Origin: Linum tenue
Lineage: Eukaryota; Streptophyta; Magnoliopsida; Malpighiales; Linaceae
Reading direction: 5' to 3'
Assembly (NCBI GenBank): GCA_946122785.1
Contig: CAMGYJ010000008.1
Location: 26,747,475-26,811,474, forward strand
Length of the DNA stretch: 64,000 bases
Each line of letters begins with the position of its first letter. The stretch's first letter is position 1. The notes beneath the pieces were generated by a model. It had not been told where the DNA came from. It was given only the letters and a program-made list of their open reading frames with translations, and ran no database searches. Shown here in pieces: positions 54,770 to 64,000 of this stretch. Made by a program: the position numbers and the translations under genes.

Positions 54770-56870
54770 TACCCTAAAGCCCACAAGTGTCGATCTCATG
54801 GCTAGTTACTCACATCCAAAATGAGGTGGAAATCAATGACGAGACTCCGGAAGATCAAGTGGAGCACTATGCACGCATCTACCTCATTGGTTTGGTGGGT
54901 GGATTTCTGTTCCCCGACAAGTCAAACAGGTGGATTCAAGGCATATGGTTGTCATTGCTCACTGGTGACTGGGACGCAATCGGGGAAAAGAGTGGGGATC
55001 GGTCGTGTTAGCTTGCGTATATAGGGAGCTGGGTACTTGCTCGAAGGTGGGAGCGAGACAAGCCGGTGGAGCGATGTTCATCCTCCAGCTCTGGGTATGG
55101 GAGCATCTTCCAATGTTCGCACCTCAAAACCCACGTCCATACCGGAGAGCAGATGATGAGCTACAATTTGTGCAAAATCCCCCCTATGGTGTCAAGTAAG
55201 TTTATTCCGTACTTAGCCTAATTGCAAATTTATTCCATGCTTAGCTAGATTTAAATTATTTATTCCGTACTTAGCCTAATTGCATATTTATTCCATTCTT
55301 AGCTATATTTAAATTACATTTATTTCGTACTTAGCCTAATTGAAAATTTATTCCCTGCTTAGCTAGATTTAAATTACATTTATTTCGTACTTAGCCTAAT
55401 TGCAAATTTATTCCATACTTAGCTAGATTTAAATTAAATTTATTCCGTACTTAGCCTAATTGCAAATTTATTCCATGCTTAAATGTATTCAATGCTTTAA
55501 AAAATTCTTATGTCCGTACTTTTACTTACAAGGTGGATAGGAGCAAATACAAACGACCATCAACCTGAGCACTCTTTGTTGTTTTATCGTTCTGAGTTAG
55601 ATAAGCCTTGGTGGAACCAGGTAATCATGCTTTCTAATATTTTAACAAAATAAAAAAAATTCAATGTAAATGGTCGCTAATTTCAAATTATCAATGAGTA
55701 TATGTTAAATGGGACCCATATCCACGTGAAGTGGTTGAGCTGCATCATCTGAGACACCCCCAGGATCAGGATACGTGGTTGTGCAAGGTGCCATTGATCT
55801 GCTGGCACATCGTGGAGTGGCACCTACCCGATCGATCCTTGAGGCAATATCGATTGGAGCAACCAATTCCATAAATCCCGCCTCAAGGTTTCAGGGAGCT
55901 CCATGCCATCGACCTCCGACACGCGGCAAAGAATTGGCTTCTAAAGCATCAGTTCTACATCAACATTTGGGAGAATAGAGGGAATTGGGTGGTCCAAGGG
56001 ATGCTAGAGACGAGACCTATGGGTTACCACGATGGGTACATACAGTGGTATCGGAAGTTTATGCTTAGATGGGTGTCAAAGCAAGGTGTTGTGATGGGTT
56101 CGTTGGTAAATCATCCTAAGTCTCCCTCGTAGTCTAATTCTTTTGTTTTAAGGTTTAATTAATTTTGATTTATTACGTGGATTGCTTAGGTTGATGGTTT
56201 GGAACATGCCAAGCACATGGTCGATAGTGCTCCAACCATGGATGAGCGTAAGACTTCTTGGTTGCGAAGGCTTATGAACAACCTCGTGAGTTATACCCGA
56301 GAGCAAAGGAGGGATGTCGTGACATATCCTCCAGTTCCTACCCCGGCACGCCCATCATTACGTGATGGTGAGCGCATTGTGCCCCTGGTTGAGCCCCCAC
56401 GAAGGAGCAAACACAAGCCTCTACGTACGTTTCAAGAGGTGCGTACAACTCAAGCAACCGAGCTCCCTGAACCATTTGAGCACGAGTGGGCACCTGCAAC
56501 GAATGTCGCTGAAGGGTTATCAAGCTCTGGTCCATCTCAGCCACCGGACATTTTCCCTCAAGGGTTCCCTCAATTCCACCATCAGCAACAGAGTCCGATG
56601 TATCACACCCTGCAGCAACAAACCCCTCACCCGCCGATCTACCATCAAGTTGTCGGTCCATCTCAGCCACCACCACCTCCACCGCCTATAGTAATTCCAG
56701 TTGGGGCTCGGGTTAAGAGAAATCCACGACCATTCGTTGAGCGAGCCCGCCAAGAAGCAGGAGGGAGAGTTGGGGGAAGAAGGGGTTGAAGACGACGTGG
56801 AGGACGAGGAGGAGGAGGAGGAGGAGGAGGAGGGAGAGATGGAGGCCAAAATGAGGGGAACCAAATGAAG
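54770..56870 (+). pseudogene. Plant mobile domain gene carried by the MULE
   Basis: The exon at about 54,787-55,199 encodes the PMD core (RIYLIGLVGGFLFPDKSN, QAGGAMFILQLWVWEHLP) with a one-base lesion near 54,997. An intron follows that contains the 60-bp minisatellite. An exon at about 55,534-55,620 reads HQPEHSLLFYRSELDKPWWN. The next, about 55,708-56,112, reads WDPYPREVVELHHL, WHIVEWHLPDRSLRQY and MGYHDGYIQWYRKF, with one further frame change. The last, from 56,191, runs 56,199-56,789: a Pro/Gln-rich linker followed by a basic tail. The N-terminal third seen at 11,562-11,798 is missing. PMD proteins of the MAIN family act in the nucleus in gene expression and silencing. A role in aiding the transposon is conjecture. 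Confidence 0.78.
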
Positions 56871-57185
56871 CCAACCAGTGAAATTCTCTTGCTTTCTTTG
56901 TTTATTCTAGTGTTATGTCATTGCAGTGAACTATCCATGTTGTTTTGGGAATTTTTTCGGTCTTATGATTTGAGTTTGCATTGTCTTTGAACTATCCATG
57001 TTGTGTTTCTCCAGTCATGTCTTGCGTTTTGGCTGCTAGTAATCAATGATATATGTTTAGTCTACTTTCTAATTGGACCCCATATAGATCATCATTCCAA
57101 TATCATTACAATCATTAAACAACCTTACAATTTAAACATAATTACAACTAAGATAGATCACTTTTTCAAGGTTGGTTCTGATTAA

Positions 57186-59394
57186 TATTCGCACCATGCT
57201 GGAGAGGTTGTCATGGCCAGGTTATCTGCACTGTATCATCGCTTAGGTCCCCGCCTCGTGCGTTGCACTTGATCCATCTCATTGTGAATCCTTTCAGTCC
57301 TAGGACGACCCTTGGTGCGTTTTAGGTGCAACGGTGTGATAATCAACTTCCCAGTGTATATAGGCCAATACGCTTCATCTAGCATGGGGCTCAAAGCTGC
57401 ATCATATGAGTTATGTATCGCTTGTTCAGTTTAGTAAGGACTCACCAGACAATTTATGTTTATGGTTATTGACTTAGATACTGCCATTGCATGTGAACAA
57501 GGTATCCTTGTGTTTTGATACTTTTGACATGTACACTCCCCTGTTTCGTAGTGTAGAGTAACCGTTTGACGCTCCACCCCATATACCTATTTCCACTGCA
57601 AATATTCCTTCACATCGATCGAAAAGAACAACTTTATGCTTAATTGATTTTTCTTCGTTCTTCTGCATTTCAACAAAGACGTCATGTGCTATCGCATGAC
57701 CAGATAGCTCCCTCCCTATAGCTAGCTGAAGCCGAGCCACTCGCCACTCGTTGACCTTCCAGTATGACATCTCCACTATGACAGAAACAGGCATCGCTCG
57801 AAGGACCTTGTACACATTATTTATACGTTTTCCATAGTTGGTAGTTGCAATGCCCCATCTGGCCCCGTGGTCCATATGGAACGTCCACATGGGCAACTCT
57901 TGACCTTCAGCCCATACTGCTCCCGCTCGGTGTCCAAAATAGATGGTGAAACATCAACTTCTCATGTACTCGAACTTGATCCTCAGTGTATACATTGTTG
58001 TATACTTGCACGAAAACAGTCACAGGGTTGGACTCTTCCATTGCGGCCATAAGTCTAGGGAGTAAAGCATACGAATCCTCCCAATCAACATACACCTTAG
58101 CCATGGCTTTCTGCTTTCCATACCATGCTTTTTTGTACCTTATTGTGTAAGAATGTCGATCCTTCACCTCGGCCATGATAGCTTTGACCTTGATATCTGG
58201 TTGTGCTTTGATAAGGTGCTTAATAGTTCTCCCAACTTTATTTGCTTTAAGTTGCCTGTGATCCTGGGAAAGTATGGACGAGGAGCAAGTGTGGTTGGTC
58301 TCAGCTTTCGAATCACCCAGGCACCCTTTCTCTTCATATTTGCAGCCCGTAGTTGCCACATACAGCCCTCTGCATCATTCTTGCATATGACATGTAGTTG
58401 TTTACTGTCAGAATATTTTACCTTCCACTAGAAATTGCGCCTCATGGCCTCTTCGGTAAAAGCATCCTGCACAGTGTCCTCGATGTGATTGACATACCCA
58501 CCTCCAGATTGGTCGTCGGATTATACGCTAGCATAGGGACAAAGTCAGGGGCATCATTCTGACTATGTAAAAATTGAGTTGGAACCTGTGTGTAGTATGA
58601 CGTCGGTGCCTCATGAAATGCCACCTCGTCATCGGTTTCGTCGGTATCTTGCTCCTCGCTTACTAATCTCAAATCTTCCTCAGTATCATCGTCGCTCGAG
58701 TCTAATGGATAGCTCGGGCCAGAAGGATTAACATGACCACCATCACCAACATCGTCTTCTCGCTCATGTGAAGCACGCCCTGATTGAATGGTATTCTCGA
58801 TTTCAGCCCACTCTGGCCCCCAAGCAGGCCATTGAACGCCATCGGCCTCAACAAATTGGCCAGGTTCATCCCGTTGCAGGTATTCTTCCGATGACACCCA
58901 TCCTGCACTACTACCTCCTCTGTAGTTGCTTGAACTACCACCCTCTCCGCAACCTCCTATATAACCACCTCCTTCGTAGTTGCTCGAACTACCACCCCAT
59001 CCGTACCCTCCTTCAAACCATCACCATAAGAATACTGGTGAGAATGAGTTTCACCGACCGCCTCGGTCTCAACATACACCTCTGCAAGCCACATCTCGTT
59101 ATTGCTTAGGAACTGTAACATCATCATAACCGCGTCATCATCGTTTCTGACAACTTCTTAGTACACAACCCCGCCAGCACTCATGTCTGGATACCGGTAA
59201 CTAATTTTACCAAGTCTCGTCTGTCCGCTTGTCCAAACCCTGTCTGCACAAATATCATTGAGTTCTTGAAAATTGAATCGCGACTCAATTTTCAACATAG
59301 TGTATTCACCGTCCTCATAATCAATCCCTATGTCAGAGTTTGTCACCCTTCCATTCCACCGAATAATAAGCTGAAACATCTTGAATTTACCCAT
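57186..59394 (-). pseudogene. mudrA-type transposase lacking its catalytic core
   Basis: The N-terminal ORF starts at 59,394 (MGKFKMFQLIIRWNG), a typical plant MuDR beginning. An acidic linker lies at 58,897-58,500 (SSDDDTEEDL). The MuDR DNA-binding/zinc segment follows as NHTCSSSIL and QPDIKVKAIMAEVKDRHSYT, then KKAWYGKQKAMAKVYVDWED (58,300 to about 58,090). The sequence then jumps to the region after the catalytic domain (GIATTNYGKRINNVYKVLRA). The SWIM zinc finger is present in another frame near 57,475-57,525 (CTCQKYQNTRIPCSHAMA). The DDE catalytic stretch that normally lies between is absent. Several frameshifts are also present. Confidence 0.82.
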
Positions 59395-59401
59395 ATCTAC
59401 A

Positions 59402-59740
59402 ATTTACAATAGGTAACTATTAGCTTAATTCCATGTAAAATAAACCAAAAGCATATTGTACGACTAATATTACTCCATCTCATAACTAACATAACATAAA
59501 TTCAACTAACTAACAACAGCATAAATTCCCCAACTAACAGAACATATTTGCTACGATAAGTAATTCATTTAATAACAATATAACTACTAAAAACATCATT
59601 AGGCTACAATACAAAAATTAAATCATACCAAAAATTCATGTTCTGTGTATGTTGCTCGGTTTTGGTTGCTGAAAATTGAAGAGGGAGAGGGGTTACGTTT
59701 TTACAACTGCTGGTGGAAGTGGTATTTATAAGAAAATCGA
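59402..59740. other. 5' region of the mudrA pseudogene
   Basis: AT-rich DNA upstream of the transposase start. The minus strand would hold its promoter and 5' UTR. At 59,680-59,740 a change to mixed composition leads into the right-hand CACCG-module array (59,745-60,070). Confidence 0.4.
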
Positions 59741-60148
59741 GGAGGCATTCACCGCGTCTGTCCAAAACGGTGAACACTATCACCGCGTTGCCCTAGCGCG
59801 GTGAACATTGGGTGGTTGTGACCTAATTTTCACCTACCAGGGGTGGGAAACGTGGGAAACAATCACCGCCTTAACCTATGGCAGTGAAGTTGTTCCCCCG
59901 CTTTCCCCAAAAATGATGATTTATTCACCGTTGTCTACAAACACGATGATGTCTTCACCATTTTGTTCAAACGCGGTGACCGTATCACCGCTGTAAATGA
60001 AGACAGTAATTTGTTCACCGTTTTTGACCCACGCGGTGAATTATTCACCGCCTTTCTCTAATGCGGTGATTACATTGAGAATTTTTTTTTATAACTTATG
60101 TATTTTGGGAATTTTTTTTAATTACTAGTGTATTATGGAATTTTTTCT

Positions 60149-60385
60149 GCCAAAAGGTCACATAGCCCAATTGGTACGAGTGCGGAGAAAAGTGACGACT
60201 TGGGAGGGCAGCTCTCAGGTTCGATCCTCCAAGCCATCAAATGGGTGTTCCTGGAGGCACAATGGGATCCTAGTGGTGGGCCTTCGCAAAGCGAGGTAAG
60301 CTCAAGCAGGTGAACTCCAAGGTTTAGTAGACCCCACTGTCACAAAGTGGCACGTGTGGTTGAGATTCTTGGGTTATAAAAAAAA
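60149..60385 (+). mobile_element. tRNA-derived SINE, copy 2 (5' end displaced by the MULE)
   Basis: Box A (TAGCCCAATTGG) and box B (GGTTCGATCC) of an RNA polymerase III promoter lie about 50 bp apart near the start, and an A-rich tail ends the unit. The start CCAAAAGGTCACATAGCCC matches the SINE at 14,207. GCCAAAAGG of its 5' end was duplicated when the MULE inserted, so one copy is left at 54,016-54,024. The SINE's own TSD is ATGACAAAG at 54,008-54,016 and ATGACGAAG at 60,386-60,394, one mismatch. It is not a functional tRNA gene: no cloverleaf can be drawn. Confidence 0.78.
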
Positions 60386-60501
60386 ATGACGAAGGTGATA
60401 ATGCATTGAGTCTCCATTTTTCGGAAAGTTTTTTTTTTCATAGGGTCAATTGTATCATCTATTAAATGTGAAAACACTACTAAATCTAGACTTGAAAGTA
60501 G

Positions 60502-60695
60502 GGCTGGAAGTTTGGTACCGGTATTTGGGATATACTGAATACCGTACTGAATTTTTCTATATTTGGTATTACCGAATACACGTAATATTTCTTGGGATTG
60601 GAATTTGGATTGAATTTCAATTGTAATTCGGTATTAGGGATTACGGGATTGGGATCGGTATATACCGAAATACCGATCAATACCGAAATATAAGC
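60502..60695. mobile_element. hAT-like end, truncated
   Basis: It begins TAGGGCTGGAAGTTTGGTAC, like the termini at 30,055 and 38,844, and continues with repeated ACCGAATACC/GGTATTACCG and CGGTATATACCG motifs. No matching right terminus or 8-bp TSD is found before the gypsy element begins, so it is probably truncated. Confidence 0.5.
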
Positions 60696-60699
60696 TAGT

Positions 60700-63600
60700 G
60701 TGTATTTTATCCTCTCAACTAGAATCTCTCATTTACTCTACACGATCCTAAAGGTCATCCAGGATCGAACCCACCGAGCCGACGATCAGCACTTCGCTGA
60801 AGGTGGCAGATCTGTCAATGGTTGTAATCAACAAACGTCATCGAGGATTACGAGGAACGGGATCAGCAACCCTTCTTCTAGACGAAGCTTGCTTGCATGG
60901 AGTTTCCCACCTTCGCCGGCGGAGTTCTCCCGGGTCGAACAATTTTTGAATGCCATTCGATTCGAGAAGAGCAAAGGGTGAATATGGCTTCGTATCAGCT
61001 AGAATTATATGCCAACCAATGGTGGCAGTGGCTCCAACGTACCTATCAGGCCGAGGGTCTCAGAATCAGCAAGGGAAACATTGTCATCCGAGTTGTAGAC
61101 TTGCTTTGGGGAAATCGCCGGCACTAACTTTGACGAAGCACTCTCTCAAATTAGGCAAATGGGAACTCTAACAGAGTACCTCACGGAGTTCGAAAAACTG
61201 GGGAATCGGGTCCACGGCTGGACTCAACATGCGCTCGTGTGCACGTTCCTAGATGGCTTCAAGTCGGAGGTATCTGATCGGATTCATATCTTCGGGCCTA
61301 GAACGCTCAAGGACGCTATCAATCTTACGCGCGCCCGGGACAACCAGCTCTCCCGATACAGAAGCCCTCCACGCCAACCCTTTCGATCGTCGATGAATTA
61401 TACGATTCCCCCGAGGCCAAAGCCACGACCGACCTTCGATACTCCTTTGTCACCCGCACAAGAGCGACCACCGAGCCACAACAGAGGGTTCAGAACCTCC
61501 CCAAATTGCCATTGGGAGCTAACCGTATACCATACGATGAGGTCAATCGTCGTCATATCATTGGTCTGTGCAATAATTGCGATGATAAATTCACACCGAC
61601 TCACCGATGTGCGAGACCACGGCTGATGATGTTGTTGGATGAAGAAGAAGAGGAAGAAGAGCCCCTCGATGCATCAGAGGTTTACTTCCACGCGATTAGG
61701 TTGGTGGGTAAACCATGAAAGTTTGGCCCTCGGTGGGCCGAACCAAGCTCGTGACCCTCATCGATAGTGGGTCCACCCACAACTTCATCAATGCACGAAC
61801 GAACGACATTCTACAGCTTCCGGGAACACCTATCTCGACTTTCAACGTCAAGATCGCAAATGGAGCTCCTCTGAAGTGCCAAGGGAAACACGAGGGAGTG
61901 CTTCTCAACATACAAGGAATTGAATTCCTGGTAACCCTTTTTGATCTTCCTTTGGCAGGATTTGACATTGTTTTGGGCATTCAGTGGTTGGAGACTTTAG
62001 GAACCATTCAAAGCAATTGGAAGACTCTTGAAATGGCCTTCTAGTGGGAAGGGAGACCCCATCAATTGAAGGGAATTACCACACCTAAAATTAGCTCCAC
62101 CACCATCCGCGGATCTCCCGTGAAGATGCCTGTCTTCGAGCAATCTGCATTCCACCGCCGGCAACAGAACCTCTTCGCCAGCTTCCCACCGACCTGCAGG
62201 AAGTCATCTGGGAATCTGGGGAATTATTTGAATACCCAAATCAGCTGTCGTTGTGTCGTAAAGTGTCCCACCGTATCACTCTGAAGGATGACATTGATGG
62301 AGTGAAGGTTTGACCTTATCTTTATGCTTATTTACAAAAGGCTGAGATTGAAGCTCAGGTTAACAAAATGCTCGCCGCCGGACTGATTCAACCAAGAACC
62401 TTCCCCTTCTCCTCTCTGATGCTACTAGTGAAAAAGAAAGATGGGTCATGGAGGTTTTGTACTGATTACAAGGCTTTGAATAAAATGACCATCAGGTATC
62501 ACTTCCACATTCCAGCCGTCAACGACATGTTAGACGAGTTACACGGAGCAAGCTATTTCACTAGGGATGGCAACAAAACACGAACCCATGTGTACCCTAC
62601 CCGACCCAACCTGGTCAACGAGAGTAAAACCTGTGTTGACGGGTTTCGGGTTGGGTTCGGGTTTAAACCCGTTACACTGTTCGTCGGGTTGGGTTGTGTT
62701 TGGATTTAGGGATACCTGACCCATGGATACTAGCCCACACTTATTCTGTCTCCCTACTCTCCCCAAGCCCTACCCTAATTCTAATATCCCCAATCTAACT
62801 CTCACGACTCACCTGCCGCCTCCCCAGTCTCCACTATGCTCTCTCCCCCAAAACTCCCTCTCCTTCCCGATCCGACCCCCAATCCTTCTCTACTTCTCCC
62901 AAAAAGTTGAGTATATGTTTTATTTCTTACCAGCAAGCTATTGTTCCCTTTTTCCCAAAAAAAAGTGGGAGGGATAAATTAATAATTGAAGTTGAACACA
63001 CAATGTGTTGTTGGTTTGCTACTCTCTCACAAACAAAAAAGGAATGAACGAAAAACAAAGAATTGTGTGTTAAATTTTCTAGAAGTTGAACACACCATGC
63101 TTGAATTTTCTAGATTGGTGTTGAACAATTTGTATGGATAATTTGTGATTTATTTGAATTTTCTAGACTGATGTTTTATATGTGTATAATTTGTTTGGGG
63201 AAATTGATGTTTGACCTTTATTTTGATAGGAACTTGCTATTGTAAATTTTTTACCACAAAAACCCACGGGTACCCATGAACCCTGAATACCCAGCATGTT
63301 GGGTTGGGTTTGAGTTTTCCAAACCCAGTGGGTTTTACCCCGGGTTTTTTTATGGATAAACTCATGGATTTGGGTTTGGGTTTGGCAAAACCCGACTCAA
63401 CCCTAACCATTGTCGTCCCTATATTTCACCAAGCTTGACTTCTGGGCCGGTCATCATCAGGTTCGAATGGATGATGCAGATGTCCATAAATGGCTTTTCG
63501 AACACACAACGGCCATTACGAATATCTCGTGATGTCGTTTGGTCTCTACAACCCTCCATCCAGCTTCCAAGCCATTATGAACGAGATTTTCAGACTCGTT

Positions 63601-64000
63601 CTCTGCAAGTTTGTGCTCGTTTATTTTACGACATCTGGATCTACAGCCACGACAAGAACTCTCATCTCGATCATGTGCGACGAGTCTTTTCCATCGTTCT
63701 CTACCATCAATTTTACGTTAAATTATCTAAGTGTGCTTTTGGGTTACAAGAAATAGAATACTTGGGGCACATCATCACCGCACAAGGTGTGAAATTAGAT
63801 TCGCATAAGATCCAAGCCATGATCGACTGGCCCGTCCCATCCACCATCACTGAGTTGCACAACTTCCTGGGGCTTGCGAGGTATTACCTCAAGTTCGTCA
63901 AGGGCTACATTGCACGTCCTCTTGCCAATTTATTAAGCAAGGGTCAATTTGTATGGGATGCGGAAACAATGGAGCTTTCCCATAGCTGAAGACAGCAATG
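60700..64000 (+). pseudogene. Ty3/gypsy gag-pol, frameshifted, split by a hAT and running off the window
   Basis: Gag is seen at 60,890-61,480 in alternating frames (MASYQLELYANQWWQW, LTEYLTEFEKLG), with a zinc-knuckle-like GLCNNCDDKFTPTHRC at about 61,563-61,610. The protease follows at 61,715-62,044 (LIDSGSTHNFINA, GFDIVLGIQWL), and RT from 62,341 (MLAAGLIQP, VKKKDGSWRFCTDYKALN), stopping at the hAT at 62,562. RT continues at 63,430 (KLDFWAGHHQV) and reaches the palm/thumb (LGHIITAQGVKLD, FLGLARYY). The catalytic YxDD is affected by a frame change near 63,626. Stops and shifts show it is inactive. RNase H and integrase would lie beyond 64,000. No 5' LTR was identified. Confidence 0.87.
62562..63421. 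mobile_element. Non-autonomous hAT element, 860 bp
   Basis: A perfect 8-bp TSD TATTTCAC (62,554-62,561 and 63,422-63,429) flanks termini TAGGGATGGCAACA and, on the reverse complement of the right end, TAGGGACGACAATG. Subterminal regions repeat GGGTTTGGGTTTGG and ACCCGACCCAACC in opposite orientations. No transposase is encoded. The surrounding gypsy RT frame resumes after it. Confidence 0.92.

Larger units (their letters stand above)
54025..60148. mobile_element. 6.1-kb Mutator-like element carrying a PMD gene and a deleted mudrA
   Basis: A perfect 9-bp TSD GCCAAAAGG (54,016-54,024 and 60,149-60,157) flanks long terminal inverted repeats. The left starts GGGAAAAATCCC, and the reverse complement of the right end starts AGAAAAAATTCC; both continue with ATACACTAGTAATT-like and ATAAGTTATAAAA sequence and CACCGCATTAGAGAAAGGCG. 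The inner parts of both repeats are arrays of GCGGTGA/TCACCGC modules at irregular spacing. Two convergent genes lie inside: PMD (plus) and a mudrA-type transposase (minus). The transposase lacks its catalytic region, so the element cannot move by itself. It inserted into the 5' end of a SINE. Confidence 0.92.

Noticed and set aside
56338..56864. Minus-strand ORFs rich in Ser and Trp
   Set aside because: They are antisense to the Pro/Gln-rich C-terminal exon of the PMD gene.
60158..60235. tRNA gene suggested by box A and box B
   Set aside because: No acceptor stem or cloverleaf can be formed, and the unit has an A-rich tail and flanking direct repeats, as in a SINE.

Overview
This window looks like nuclear DNA of a eudicot plant. 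The only two clearly complete conventional genes have plant-type exon structure: a plastid-type aminopeptidase P and AUXIN RESISTANT 4 (AXR4). Two small TIR-domain genes also look intact. The rest is AT-rich DNA layered with Ty1/copia, Ty3/gypsy, Mutator-like (MULE), hAT and SINE insertions, many with readable target-site duplications (TSDs). The species cannot be named from the sequence.

Layout. (1) 1-8,150: a worn duplicon carrying a hAT MITE (543-724) and interrupted by a young copia element (1,282-6,604). (2) 8,200-13,385: a DNA-transposon patch. It holds a MULE packed with TTACGTAA palindromes (9,208-10,160), a plant mobile domain (PMD) pseudogene on the minus strand (about 11,050-11,800) and an element with inverted repeats of over 200 bp (12,001-13,383). 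(3) 13,385-20,190 (duplicon A), 22,530-24,970 (duplicon B, truncated) and 39,855-46,560 (duplicon C) are diverged copies of one segment. The segment contains a small membrane-protein ORF, a decayed copia element with an LTR, a TIR-only gene, and 3' exons of an unidentified gene. A piece of it recurs at 1,016-8,150. (4) 20,540-22,529: a gypsy remnant with its 3' LTR. (5) 25,000-30,903: three copia fragments, one split by a hAT element. (6) 30,900-39,850: mostly unrecognised sequence with three hAT elements and an EAF1-like SANT-domain pseudogene fragment. (7) 47,565-53,665: a head-to-head gene pair, aminopeptidase P (minus) and AXR4 (plus), separated by only 339 bp. (8) 54,025-60,148: a 6.1-kb MULE that carries a PMD gene and a convergent mudrA-type transposase without its catalytic core; it sits inside a SINE. 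(9) 60,700-64,000: a gypsy element split by a hAT and running off the window.

How the parts fit together. The aminopeptidase P/AXR4 block is ordinary genic DNA. The TIR genes are the only duplicated cellular genes that stay fully open, while the sequence around them has decayed. The most unusual objects are the PMD-carrying MULE, the TTACGTAA-array MULE and the family of nested hAT/MULE insertions. All coordinates and alignments here were made by eye.
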